From the NCBI RefSeq assembly GCF_039521325.1, contig NZ_BAAACD010000024.1: DNA of 64,000 nucleotides; one strand, 5' to 3'. A model generated the notes under the pieces. It was not told the DNA's origin. It was given only the letters and a program-made list of their open reading frames with translations, and made no database searches. Below are positions 18,755-28,178 of this stretch, one piece after another. The translations under genes were made by a program, and so were the position numbers. The DNA is from Clostridium_X cadaveris (GTDB lineage: Bacteria; Bacillota; Clostridia; Clostridiales; Clostridiaceae). Within the stretch, counting starts at the first letter, position 1. Each line of letters begins with the position of its first letter.

Positions 18755-19621
18755 ATGGGAATAACAAGATATGATGTAGAGGAGAATGCTAATTTTAATG
18801 TGGACTTTGAACTTCTTTACATATCCAAATCAAAATTTGAAAACGACTGGCATAGTACTGCTCACTTTCATCCTTTTACAGAAATATTTTTTATAACTAA
18901 TGGTTCTGGAAATTTTCATTTAGACGACAATACTGTAAACGTTTCTAAGGGTGACCTTATCATAATTAATCCAAACTGTCTTCATACAGAAAAATCAAAT
19001 ACAGGCAAAGATCCTTTAGAATATATAGTTCTTGGCATAGATAATCTTTCACTGGTTCATCATGATTCTCCTACACTTGTAAATAGTGAGGATGATAATA
19101 AAAATGACTTATACAAAGTTATTCATCCAGATAATTTAGGCATATACTTAAATCTTATAGATCCACTTTTAATTAGCGAAATTGAAAATAAGCCTTTAAA
19201 TTATGAACTTGTGTGCAAAAGTCTTATTACTCTTATTATTGTTTTTATATCTAGAGGAGAATCTGAGGATGTTGACCTAAAAGAAAATTCAAAAGAACAT
19301 CTTAATTTAGAATGCATGAAAATAAAGAACTATCTAGATTCACATTACTCTGAAAACATAACATTAGATAAGCTTGCTTCTATATCTCATGTAAATAAAT
19401 ATTATGTGGTTCATAGTTTTACTAAACAAATAGGAGTTTCTCCTATAAATTATGTAATAAACAAAAGAATATCTGAAGCTAAAAATCTTTTAAAAACTAC
19501 TAATTATTCAATAAGAGATATTTCATCTATAGTTGGCTTTTCAACTTCATCTTATTTTAGTCAGATGTTTAAAAAAGTCACTGGCTTATCTCCGAAAGAG
19601 TACAAGTTGCAGCTAAAGTAA
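18755..19621 (+). CDS. AraC-family transcriptional regulator of the glycan operon
   Basis: A 288-residue regulator with an N-terminal cupin sensor (HFHPFTEIFFITNGSGNFHLDD and GDLIIINPNCLHTE) and a C-terminal pair of helix-turn-helix motifs (about residues 190-288), including DISSIVGFSTSSYFSQMFKKVTG and the ending LSPKEYKLQ. It is divergently oriented to the transporter/phosphorylase operon, the standard position for a sugar-responsive activator. The ligand is presumably the imported disaccharide or a breakdown product. It has a terminator 60 bases after its stop. Confidence 0.92.
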   Translation: MGITRYDVEENANFNVDFELLYISKSKFENDWHSTAHFHPFTEIFFITNGSGNFHLDDNTVNVSKGDLIIINPNCLHTEKSNTGKDPLEYIVLGIDNLSLVHHDSPTLVNSEDDNKNDLYKVIHPDNLGIYLNLIDPLLISEIENKPLNYELVCKSLITLIIVFISRGESEDVDLKENSKEHLNLECMKIKNYLDSHYSENITLDKLASISHVNKYYVVHSFTKQIGVSPINYVINKRISEAKNLLKTTNYSIRDISSIVGFSTSSYFSQMFKKVTGLSPKEYKLQLK

Positions 19622-19677
19622 TAAAAATATCATATGACTTATAAAATTATATTTACATAATAATTATAAAATACTTT

Positions 19678-19709
19678 AAGGCCAGCACTTAATTTTAAAT
19701 GCCGGCCTT
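19678..19709 (+). terminator. Terminator of the AraC-type gene
   Basis: Stem AAGGCCAGCA with TGCCGGCCTT (one mismatch), 7-12 base loop, followed by AAAATTTTTT. Confidence 0.85.
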
Positions 19710-19743
19710 AAAATTTTTTAAGTTAAATTGTTTTATTAAAATC

Positions 19744-19980
19744 TCACAAACAATTATTAATGAAACTTGAGTATAAAAGATAATTTGTACATAAAAACCT
19801 ATAATGCACATCCCAATAACTCGGTATAACTAATTCCCTAGGAAGTTTTGTTGAAGCATTACCCTTTGCACTATTCACCTGCTGCTGTGTAAGAAATATG
19901 CTATATTCAAGATCAGCTCCCCTAAGGTCTGTATCTCTTAAATCTGCACCAATAAATTTCGCTCCTAATCTAAAATTTTG
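19744..19980 (-). pseudogene. C-terminal remnant of a pentapeptide-repeat protein
   Basis: The minus strand reads in one open frame ending in TGA at 19744: FRLGAKFIGADLRDTDLRGA, then the typical tail LEYSIFLTQQQVNSAKG and TKLPRELVIPSYW. These are right-handed beta-helix pentapeptide repeats plus the conserved C-terminal segment of a much larger family. The frame has no start; upstream it runs into the HD gene in a different frame, whose stop codon lies inside this remnant. The simplest reading is that the 5' part was lost when the HD gene's region was inserted or by deletion. This fills most of the 343-base gap between 19622 and 19964. Confidence 0.75.
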
Positions 19981-20567
19981 CCTTTCAACTCATTATATAT
20001 AAATTTAAATTCATCCTCTACTTTGTCAAAACCTTCAAATTCAAAGTTATGATCCATGCTTATAAAAGGCTCTTCACTAAAAAGTTTAGTTCCCATAAGA
20101 TCAACAAATTCATAATAAAGCATAGAGTCATCTATGGATTTCACTTTAACTTTCTCTTCATCCGTAAGTTCATTTAGTCCTATCTTCTCAAAAATAGCCT
20201 TTTGAAGTCTGTCTTCCCAAACAAAATATTTACTCATATTCTTTTTAACTGGTCTAGTTATATCAGCAAGATAAGCTTCACTGGCATCATGAAGTAAACA
20301 TCCCATTTGAACTCTGTAAGAATAATTTCTATTCTTTGCCTCTTTATAACAATTAATAGAGTGTTGCCCAACTGAATAGAAATGTTTAAAATGTCCATTT
20401 GCTCTAGTCATAAGTGATAATGCATGTGCTATATCATCTATTTTTATATCATCTTTATTTGGATTTAATGGATAGAAACTTACACCGCTATAAGTTAATA
20501 TATTGTCTTTTATTTCCTCATCATAATCTTTTTCTAAAATTTCTTTAGTAATTATGTCATTAGTCAT
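19965..20567 (-). CDS. HD-domain hydrolase (YfbR-like or phage-type)
   Basis: A 200-residue HD-superfamily phosphohydrolase. Metal-binding residues are seen in FYSVGQHS, then GCLLHDASEAYLADI (the HD pair near residue 92) and a later Asp in KVKSIDDSMLYYEF. Close relatives occur in phages and near defence genes and resemble nucleotidase YfbR, so a deoxynucleotide 5'-nucleotidase role is possible but unproven. It follows the PglX gene after 62 bases in the same direction. Its 3' end abuts and overlaps the pentapeptide-repeat remnant. Confidence 0.8.
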   Translation of the reverse strand: MTNDIITKEILEKDYDEEIKDNILTYSGVSFYPLNPNKDDIKIDDIAHALSLMTRANGHFKHFYSVGQHSINCYKEAKNRNYSYRVQMGCLLHDASEAYLADITRPVKKNMSKYFVWEDRLQKAIFEKIGLNELTDEEKVKVKSIDDSMLYYEFVDLMGTKLFSEEPFISMDHNFEFEGFDKVEDEFKFIYNELKGKILD

Positions 20568-20629
20568 ACTGCCATCCCTTTCCCCCTGTTAATTCTACTT
20601 TATAACTTTATCACTACATATTCCAAATA

Positions 20630-23600
20630 TCAAATTTTACAAAGCAAGTTCATCTTAACTTCTTGTCCTTTAGAATCAACCATATTTATTCCTTGAAACT
20701 TTTCGTAATTATGCCTAATTCCATCATCTAAATTTATAATTATCTTTTTGCCATCAACATAGGCTGCTATATTATTGTATTTTTTTAGCTCTTCTATTTG
20801 ATTATAAATCCTATAAGTTTTCTTTTTAGCAAAACTTCTATGTTTTTTATTTATAACTTCTGAATTTATCATAAGAGAAAGCCTCTCAGCTTCTTCTTCG
20901 TATTTTTTTATTAATAGCTTAAGATAATTTTCTCTAATTTTAGAAATCATATCCGGTTCATATCTATGCATATATATAAGAGCTTTAAACCCATCATTTT
21001 TGCCAGAATCAAACATCCAATAAATAGGCTTTTTTTCATAAGTTTTCACATGATCTTTATAAAACTCTTTAATAAAATACCTTCTTATAACTTGCCTAGA
21101 CGTCTCTCCCTCTTTCTTTTTTAATGAAGATGCTATAAACTCAAGGTTCTCCTCTAAATTTTCTTCTCCATAAAATTCCTTAATAAATTCTACAAATATA
21201 TAAACTATATCATCTTCAAAATATTCATCCTCAGTAATTGGAATGATATTATTTTTAGCAAACCATTTAGATTTTGTACCTTGCTCTTCAACTTCTCCAC
21301 TTTTAATTCTATAATTATTTACCGCCTCAGCATCATATCTTCCAAATATACATCCTATAATATATGATATTAAAGATTTTACTTCCCTTTTAACATCAGC
21401 TTTTCTAAAAGTTATATCCTCATCATTCATAGATTCTGAAAGTTCATCTTGAAGTCCATATAACTCTATAAAAATCTTGTTCAGCATTTCCTCATTTCTC
21501 TTAATCTTATTAAAATCTATTTTCATTTTTTCTTCCCATATTTTAAATGCCTCTGACAATTTCATACCTCTCTTTGCAAGAGGATGAGAATGGAAGTCCC
21601 ATGAAATCTCGAAAGAATCCCATTCTCTTTTGGAAATTTCTATATTTTCTCTAACCAGATTATCTATTTTTTCTTTTATATCTATACATGTATACATTTC
21701 TTCTTTTATAGGTATGTTTTTTAAATCGCCAACCTGTATGTTGTAAGTTGGGTTCATTGTATCTAAAAACATCTTTGCAACTTTGCTGCATAAAAATCCT
21801 AATATTACATTTATCTTTTCATTATCTTCAAAAAATACCGATGAACCTGCCACATCAAATATAAATCCATTGGGACAGTATCTCACTCCCATATCTTCTG
21901 ATATAAATGTATATGTAAGACATTTTCTAAAGAAAAAATCTTCATTTTTAATAGTTCTACTATAGGATTTGTATAGCTTTGATGCATACTCTTTAACTTC
22001 TTTCCCATCCTTTTCCCAATTTATGACATACTCGTTATTTCCGTACCATTTTCTATAGTCTCCGCCCTTATTGTAAGGAAACCACTTTTTTTCTGAAATC
22101 ATAGCATCTTCTTTACTTAATGCATCAAATTTAATTTTATCTCTTTCAACTTCAAACCAGTTTTTTAAAAATCGTTTATTATCTGAAGTAGCAATCCCTT
22201 GTCTTGGTTTTGTTATACTGCTTAATGGAGGAAGTTCACTAAAAAGCTTTATTACATTATCGCTTATCCAATAAGCTATAGATTTTGTCTGAGTTTCCAT
22301 TAGAATTTTAAGGTCACCAATATAAACATTACTACTAGTTTTATCTTTTTTTATAGAAATAAGCTTCTTTTCTTTTTCCCTGCTATTTTCTTCTTTTGTT
22401 AAATCTATTATTTTAGTTTTATATGATGAAACATTTCCATTTCTAAATATAAAAGCTACATTCTGTACGATGGTTCCCACATTTTCTTCAAAAGCTCTAG
22501 CACCAAGATGTATCATATTTATAAAGTTTCCTTCCTTTATAAGCTTTTCTCTAAGAGCTGTAAAGCTACTTAAAAACATCCATGAATGAGGAGTTATCAT
22601 GGAATAAAAGCTATTTTCTTTAGCAAGTCTCTGACAAACTTCCATATAAACAGAAAACATATCATACTTTGAAACAGGATAATTTTCGCAAAGATATGAT
22701 GAAAGCTTATCATTAAGCCCTCTTATCCCCATATATGGAGGATTTGTTATTACAGCATCATATTTTCCACTTAAAATCTCTCCTTGATTAATAAGCTTTA
22801 GAATCTTTTCAAACAGTATATGCTTAGATAGTTGAAATGAAGGTATGATTTTATTTTTCATAGTGTTAATGCTTTCTTTTAAGGTCACAAAGTTCAAATT
22901 TTTAACATCTAAAATTGAGCCATATTCCTTGGCATCTTTAAAAATTTCAACTAAATACTCAATATCTTTTCTAAACTTTTCATTTTTGACTTCATCACTA
23001 TAATTTTTACTTTCTATATAAGCATTCACAAAGTAATTAACTTCCTCTTTAGATATATCATTACTTTCTTCTATAGTGCACATATTAATATTTACATATT
23101 CATATTCAACTTCCGTGAAAAAATCATCATTGTATTCTCTGCATTTCATGAAAAGAGCAAATGTTCCAAGCTGCACAGCTCTATAATCTATATCTAATCC
23201 ATACAAGTTATTTTCTAATATAAGTCTCGGTATTTTTTTTCCCTCATATCCTGCTTTCTTATAAATTTCATATAGAAAATCAAAAGCATAAACTAATATA
23301 TGCCCAGATCCCATGCAAGGATCTATTATTTTTATATTTTCAATATTACCTACTTCTGTACGGTGCCTTATAGATTTTGTGTCACCTAAAATTTCACTTT
23401 CTTCTTTATAATCATCTAAATAATAACTACATTCTTCTTTAAGTTCAGAGATATTAATTCTATTTATTCCATAGCCTTTTACAACTCTTACAAGTGAGTT
23501 CTCAACCATATACTGAACAATCCATTTAGGCGTGAACAATTGAGTAGCTGCTGGTATATTTTCTTTTGTTATCTTTATGTTTTCTTTTAGTCCATTAAAT

Positions 23601-24238
23601 ACATCGTCTTTTTTATCTGACATATAATATTGATAGAGCCATCCAATTATCTCTACTCCTCGCTTAAAATCTTTTTCATCTATATCTGTAATTAGTCTTT
23701 TCAAAATTGATTCTTCATCAAAGATTTTATCTGGAATAAGAAGCTCCATATATCTATTTTTATTATAAAAAATATCAGGAAGTATATTTGCAAACTTCCT
23801 ACACCTTAAAATAAGTATTGTTTTGTATAAGTTCTCTAAATCATTACTAAAATTCTTTTTTAAATTCAATTTCTCATCATTGTTTAAGTTTAATTCCATT
23901 GATATTTCAGATATAAACTCTATATGAGAAATATTAAAAGATTCTTCCGAATCAAAAAAGCATTTGCTTGTATCCGTAATAAAGTGATTTATCTCCATAT
24001 ATCTAAAAGCTATTATCCTTATGAACCATACATATGCAGCCTCTTCTACAACTTCCTCAAATCCCCTCTTCATCACTTCCTTTGCAAGCTCATCTCTATA
24101 ACTTTTAGGTATTTTATGATTATATTCTTTTAATATGCTGTCCTTAAAAATCCCAAGAATCTCTAATTGATTCTTTATATCATATATAAGTTTTCTTCTC
24201 GCCCATAAGGCAAAAGTTCTTATATTATTTTTGTTCAT
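20630..24238 (-). CDS. pglX: BREX-type adenine DNA methyltransferase PglX, without the rest of BREX
   Basis: A 1202-residue N6-adenine methyltransferase of the PglX family. The AdoMet site is DPCMGSGHILVYAF (near residue 305), the catalytic motif IV is NPPYMG (near residue 500), and a TaqI-like target-recognition half follows, with a long C-terminal region. The N terminus NIRTFALWARRKLIYDIKNQ and the segment TQLFTPKWIVQYMVENSL are typical of BREX type 1 PglX. In complete BREX loci this enzyme marks host DNA and is needed for phage exclusion alongside brxA, brxB, brxC, pglZ and brxL. None of those is within this window; the flanks are an HD hydrolase and a CLC gene. Confidence 0.88.
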   Translation of the reverse strand: MNKNNIRTFALWARRKLIYDIKNQLEILGIFKDSILKEYNHKIPKSYRDELAKEVMKRGFEEVVEEAAYVWFIRIIAFRYMEINHFITDTSKCFFDSEESFNISHIEFISEISMELNLNNDEKLNLKKNFSNDLENLYKTILILRCRKFANILPDIFYNKNRYMELLIPDKIFDEESILKRLITDIDEKDFKRGVEIIGWLYQYYMSDKKDDVFNGLKENIKITKENIPAATQLFTPKWIVQYMVENSLVRVVKGYGINRINISELKEECSYYLDDYKEESEILGDTKSIRHRTEVGNIENIKIIDPCMGSGHILVYAFDFLYEIYKKAGYEGKKIPRLILENNLYGLDIDYRAVQLGTFALFMKCREYNDDFFTEVEYEYVNINMCTIEESNDISKEEVNYFVNAYIESKNYSDEVKNEKFRKDIEYLVEIFKDAKEYGSILDVKNLNFVTLKESINTMKNKIIPSFQLSKHILFEKILKLINQGEILSGKYDAVITNPPYMGIRGLNDKLSSYLCENYPVSKYDMFSVYMEVCQRLAKENSFYSMITPHSWMFLSSFTALREKLIKEGNFINMIHLGARAFEENVGTIVQNVAFIFRNGNVSSYKTKIIDLTKEENSREKEKKLISIKKDKTSSNVYIGDLKILMETQTKSIAYWISDNVIKLFSELPPLSSITKPRQGIATSDNKRFLKNWFEVERDKIKFDALSKEDAMISEKKWFPYNKGGDYRKWYGNNEYVINWEKDGKEVKEYASKLYKSYSRTIKNEDFFFRKCLTYTFISEDMGVRYCPNGFIFDVAGSSVFFEDNEKINVILGFLCSKVAKMFLDTMNPTYNIQVGDLKNIPIKEEMYTCIDIKEKIDNLVRENIEISKREWDSFEISWDFHSHPLAKRGMKLSEAFKIWEEKMKIDFNKIKRNEEMLNKIFIELYGLQDELSESMNDEDITFRKADVKREVKSLISYIIGCIFGRYDAEAVNNYRIKSGEVEEQGTKSKWFAKNNIIPITEDEYFEDDIVYIFVEFIKEFYGEENLEENLEFIASSLKKKEGETSRQVIRRYFIKEFYKDHVKTYEKKPIYWMFDSGKNDGFKALIYMHRYEPDMISKIRENYLKLLIKKYEEEAERLSLMINSEVINKKHRSFAKKKTYRIYNQIEELKKYNNIAAYVDGKKIIINLDDGIRHNYEKFQGINMVDSKGQEVKMNLLCKI

Positions 24239-24415
24239 TACTTTTCCTCCACACTCAAAATGATAAGTAAAAAATTTTCAAATTAAATAACTATTATCAC
24301 TATTCATTATAACATAAGGCATAAACTTGCTGATATTTTCTTATACTCATATTTATTTTTGAATTTTTTATGAATATTTTTTCTAACAATGGGATGCAGT
24401 ATTCTGTAAACATGA

Positions 24416-24421
24416 TATAAT
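24416..24421 (+). promoter_or_regulatory. Extended -10 promoter of the CLC gene
   Basis: TATAAT with an upstream TG (TGATATAAT) about 60 bases before the start codon. I saw no good -35 and no crcB-type fluoride riboswitch in the leader. Confidence 0.45.
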
Positions 24422-24482
24422 ATAGTAAGGTGTACTACATTATGCATATCATTTTTTTATTATAAAGGAGGACAATAAACTC

Positions 24483-25739
24483 ATGTCTTTTGACTTAGAT
24501 CATTTACGAAATATCATTCACAGCATTAAAATATTTTTTAAATGGGTATTTTTTTCGATTATAATCGGTTTAATAGTTGGGATTTTTGGAACCCTATTTC
24601 ATTACAGTATTGAAATTGCAACTAAAGTAAGAATGGATAATCCTTGGATTTTTTGGTTTCTTCCTGTTGGCGGTATTTTAATAGTATTTTTTTATAGCAT
24701 AAGCAATATGCTAGATGATAAAGGAACAAATCTATTGTTCCTTTCCGTACGTTCTGACGAAAAACCATCAATAAAAACCGCACCATTAATATTTGTGGCA
24801 ACCACATTAACTCACCTTTTTGGTGGTTCTTCTGGCAGAGAAGGTGCTGCCCTTCAACTTGGAGGAAGTATAGCCTGTGGTATAGGACAAAAGCTAAAAC
24901 TTGATGACAAAGATTTAAATCTTGTTATAATGTGTGGAATGAGTGCTGGCTTTTCAGCTTTATTTAGAACTCCACTTACAGCAGCTTTATTTTCTATAGA
25001 AGTTATAAGTATTGGCGTCATGCATTACTCAGCCCTTGTTCCATGTGCTTTGGCCTCTATAATAGGATATTCTATATCTGGATTTTTCAAGGTTTCTGCA
25101 CCTTTTTTCAAGATAACAGGTATTCCAGTTTTAGATATTCTACCTGTTATAAAAGTAATCTTTCTAGCAAGTATATGTGCTTTGGTAAGCATATTATTTT
25201 GTCACGCAATGCATGTATGTAATAAATCTTATAAAAAACATATAAAAAATCCTTATTTAAGAATAGTTGCAGGTGGATTTATAGTGATTGTACTTACTCT
25301 TATTGTTGACTCTAACGATTATCTTGGTGCAGGTATGGACATAATCGAAAATGCCATAAATGGAGATGCTTCCACTTGGGCGTGGCTTTTAAAAATAATT
25401 TTTACAGCTTTAACATTAGGTGCTGGTTTTAAAGGTGGAGAAATAGTACCAGCATTTTTCGTTGGTGCAACTTTAGGAAATGTAGTAAGCGGCTTAATAG
25501 GTCTTAATCCTTCATTTGGAGCTGCAATAGGCCTAATTGCTTTATTCTGTGGTGTTACTAATTGTCCCATAACTGCATTTATTCTTGGTATAGAGATATT
25601 TGGTGCTCATGGTGCATTATTCTTTATGGTAGCTTCTGCGGTAAGCTACATGCTTTCAGGTTACTACGGTCTATATAGTGAACAGAAGATAGTATACTCT
25701 AAGCTTAAGCCAGAATTTATAGACAAACGTAGCATTTAG
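24483..25739 (+). CDS. CLC-family anion transporter, CLC-F (fluoride exporter) type
   Basis: A 418-residue polytopic membrane protein of the CLC family. The gating glutamate is E120 in GGSSGREGAALQLGG. The usual first anion-selectivity motif GSGIP is missing; that position reads GTNLLFLSVR, as I recall for the CLC-F branch of fluoride/proton antiporters. Other CLC signatures are GMSAGFSALFRTPLTAALF and GGEIVPAFFVGATLG. It would export fluoride across the plasma membrane; a chloride role cannot be excluded by eye. It is monocistronic with RBS AAAGGAGGACA. Confidence 0.8.
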   Translation: MSFDLDHLRNIIHSIKIFFKWVFFSIIIGLIVGIFGTLFHYSIEIATKVRMDNPWIFWFLPVGGILIVFFYSISNMLDDKGTNLLFLSVRSDEKPSIKTAPLIFVATTLTHLFGGSSGREGAALQLGGSIACGIGQKLKLDDKDLNLVIMCGMSAGFSALFRTPLTAALFSIEVISIGVMHYSALVPCALASIIGYSISGFFKVSAPFFKITGIPVLDILPVIKVIFLASICALVSILFCHAMHVCNKSYKKHIKNPYLRIVAGGFIVIVLTLIVDSNDYLGAGMDIIENAINGDASTWAWLLKIIFTALTLGAGFKGGEIVPAFFVGATLGNVVSGLIGLNPSFGAAIGLIALFCGVTNCPITAFILGIEIFGAHGALFFMVASAVSYMLSGYYGLYSEQKIVYSKLKPEFIDKRSI

Positions 25740-25758
25740 CATTTGTAGATATCTACTT

Positions 25759-25808
25759 GTTTTTCCATGAAAAACTTTCAACTTCTAATATGCTTTTCAT
25801 GGAAAAAC
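25759..25808. repeat. Long perfect inverted repeat after the CLC gene
   Basis: Arms GTTTTTCCATGAAAA and TTTTCATGGAAAAAC (15 bp, perfect) flank about 20 bases, 20 bases after the CLC stop. There is no T tract beyond the stem on the plus strand, so termination would rely on the stem itself. Confidence 0.6.
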
Positions 25809-25903
25809 AATTTAAAATGCTTGTTCTAATTATTGATGACTTAATATATTTTAGAAACTTTATACATTTCCCTGGAAATAATTACTATTTTAAAGGAATC
25901 AAA

Positions 25904-25937
25904 AAGAGTTCAACATATTTGAATATGCTGAACTCTT
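25904..25937. terminator. Terminator of glyA, probably bidirectional
   Basis: Stem AGAGTTCA...TGAACTCT extended by CATATT/AATATG, with TTTTTGATT following on the minus strand (glyA direction) and AACTTTTC on the plus strand. Confidence 0.8.
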
Positions 25938-25965
25938 AACTTTTCACTACGTAGCTTTTATCTTT

Positions 25966-27198
25966 TTAATATAATGGATATTTATCACAAAGAGCAATAA
26001 CTTCTTGTCTTATCTTTGATAAATCTTCATCTTTGTGTTCTATTACATAGTTTATAAATCTTGCAACTTCTCTAAAATCATCCTCATTAAATCCTCTTGT
26101 AGTTGCTGCTGCTGTTCCTATTCTAATACCAGAAGTTACAAATGGGCTTCTAGTTTCAGATGGGATTGTATTTTTGTTTACTGTTATTCCTACACTATCA
26201 AGAAGCTTTTCTGCATCTTTTCCTGATATATCTTTATTTGTTAAATCTACTAAAAGCAAGTGATTGTCTGTTCCTCCAGATACCATTCTAAATCCATACT
26301 TTGTAAGCTCTTCACCTAAAACTTTGGTGTTCTTTAAAACTCTTTCCATGTATGATTTGAATTCAGGCTCTAAAGCTTCTTTAAAACAAACAGCTTTTGC
26401 AGCAATTACATGCATAAGAGGTCCTCCCTGCATTCCTGGAAATATAGCTTTATCTAAGTCCTTTCCATATTTCTCTTTACATAATATAGCTCCACCTCTT
26501 GGTCCTCTCAAAGTTTTATGAGTAGTTGTCGTAACAAAGTCTGCATATGGAACTGGTGAAGGATGATATCCAGCAGCAACAAGACCAGCTATATGAGCCA
26601 TATCAACCATCAAATATGCCCCTACTTCATCAGCAATTTCTCTAAATTTTTTAAAATCAATTATTCTAGGGTAAGCGCTCGCACCAGCCACAATTAATTT
26701 TGGTTTATGTTTTAAAGCAAGTCTTCTAACTTCTTCATAATCTATAGTTTCTGTATCTTTTGTAACTCCATAGGATACAAAATTAAATAATTTCCCTGAA
26801 AAATTAACAGGACTTCCGTGAGTTAAATGTCCTCCATGGCTTAAATTCATTCCAAGTACAGTATCTCCTGGTTTTAATACTGTGAAATATACAGCCATAT
26901 TTGCCTGTGATCCTGAGTGCGGTTGAACATTAGCATATTCAGCATTAAATAATTCTTTCATCCTATCTCTAGCTAAATCCTCTACTTTATCTACTACTTC
27001 ACAACCACCATAATATCTTTTCCCAGGATATCCTTCTGCATATTTATTAGTCATTGGAGACCCCATTGCTTCCATAACTGCCTTGCTAGTAAAGTTTTCT
27101 GATGCTATAAGCTCTATATTGTGCTGTTGTCTAGCTATCTCTTCTTCAATTATGCTATAAACCTCAGTATCAGTCGCTTTTACATTATTAAAATTCAT
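25966..27198 (-). CDS. glyA: Serine hydroxymethyltransferase
   Basis: A 410-residue PLP enzyme that interconverts serine and glycine while loading a one-carbon unit on tetrahydrofolate. The PLP lysine lies in the invariant TTTTHKTLRGPRGG; other signatures are IELIASENFTS, YAEGYPGKRYYGG and VDMAHIAGLVAAG. The ATG at 27198 follows AAGGGGTGGG; a GTG nine bases upstream would overlap that ribosome site. It is monocistronic, ending at a strong terminator. Confidence 0.96.
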   Translation of the reverse strand: MNFNNVKATDTEVYSIIEEEIARQQHNIELIASENFTSKAVMEAMGSPMTNKYAEGYPGKRYYGGCEVVDKVEDLARDRMKELFNAEYANVQPHSGSQANMAVYFTVLKPGDTVLGMNLSHGGHLTHGSPVNFSGKLFNFVSYGVTKDTETIDYEEVRRLALKHKPKLIVAGASAYPRIIDFKKFREIADEVGAYLMVDMAHIAGLVAAGYHPSPVPYADFVTTTTHKTLRGPRGGAILCKEKYGKDLDKAIFPGMQGGPLMHVIAAKAVCFKEALEPEFKSYMERVLKNTKVLGEELTKYGFRMVSGGTDNHLLLVDLTNKDISGKDAEKLLDSVGITVNKNTIPSETRSPFVTSGIRIGTAAATTRGFNEDDFREVARFINYVIEHKDEDLSKIRQEVIALCDKYPLY

Positions 27199-27321
27199 TT
27201 TTCCCACCCCTTAAACTTTATTAATAATTTATATCTATATATACATTATAATTTTCAGAATATTTTTTATCAACATCCCTTCAGAAAATTTAATTATTTG
27301 TAGGTATGCACTGAATTTCTG

Positions 27322-27330
27322 TGATATAAT
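27322..27330 (+). promoter_or_regulatory. Extended -10 promoter of the ThrE pair
   Basis: TGATATAAT (TG plus TATAAT at 27325-27330), about 80 bases before the start codon; the -35 region is weak. Confidence 0.45.
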
Positions 27331-27409
27331 ACTAGAGGTTAAATATAAATTATATTAATTTTCCAATTTATTTCATATTTATTTTATTTTATTTATGTAG
27401 AGGTATGTT

Positions 27410-28177
27410 ATGGATATAAACAAAGTTATTTATGTTGCCTCCGAAGCTGGAAGAATAATACTAGAAAATGGAGGAGAAACATACAGAGTTGAGGAAACTA
27501 TGTCAAGAATATGTTCAAATTTTAACGTTTATGACGCTGAAAGTTTCGTAACTCCTACTGGAATTATGATTTCCGTTATGGACAAAGATGGACATATAAA
27601 TTCTCTTATAAGAAGAGTTAAAAATAGAACAGTAAATTTAGAAAAAGTAAATTTGGTCAATGCTCTTTCTCGTAATATTCAAATACAAAATCTATCTTGT
27701 AATGATATCGAGCTTGAACTAAAAAATATAGAATCCAATAAATGTTATAGCCTAAAATGCACTATTATAGCTTCTGCAATAAGTGCTGCATTTTTTACTT
27801 TACTTTTTGGAGGTTCCTATAGAGATGCTTTTGTATCCTTTTTTATAGGAGGATTAATAAAATTTGTTTCAAACTTTCTATCAAAGAATAAGCTCAATGA
27901 TTTCTTTGTAAATGTAGTTGGTGGAGCATTAACCGGTATTTTAGCTCTTATTTCTACCTATCTTTCTATTGGGCAAGACTACAACATTATAATAATAGGT
28001 TCTATAATGCTTCTTGTTCCTGGATTAGCTATAACTAATGCCGTAAGAGATACTATTGGTGGAGATCTTTTAGCCGCCCTTGCAAGGGGTCTTGAGGCTA
28101 TTCTTACAGCTGTAGCTATTGCCGTAGGAACTGGTATAGCACTAAAAATTTGGTTTTCACTAATGGGAGGAATGTAA
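27410..28177 (+). CDS. Threonine/serine exporter subunit, N-terminal ThrE domain
   Basis: A 255-residue protein of the ThrE (DUF1212) type. The cytoplasmic N-terminal part contains ILENGGETYRVEETM and FVTPTGIMIS; five or so hydrophobic helices follow from about residue 115, including FGGSYRDAFVSFFIGG and DTIGGDLLAALARGLEA. In Corynebacterium ThrE is a single polypeptide; here the two halves are separate genes one base apart. It is predicted to export threonine or serine by proton antiport. Confidence 0.88.
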   Translation: MDINKVIYVASEAGRIILENGGETYRVEETMSRICSNFNVYDAESFVTPTGIMISVMDKDGHINSLIRRVKNRTVNLEKVNLVNALSRNIQIQNLSCNDIELELKNIESNKCYSLKCTIIASAISAAFFTLLFGGSYRDAFVSFFIGGLIKFVSNFLSKNKLNDFFVNVVGGALTGILALISTYLSIGQDYNIIIIGSIMLLVPGLAITNAVRDTIGGDLLAALARGLEAILTAVAIAVGTGIALKIWFSLMGGM

Positions 28178-28178
28178 A

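Noticed and set aside
24239..24482. Fluoride riboswitch upstream of the CLC gene
   Set aside because: Searched by eye for the GG-rich 5' stem and the CTGATGRCTYCTA-type conserved segment; neither is present.
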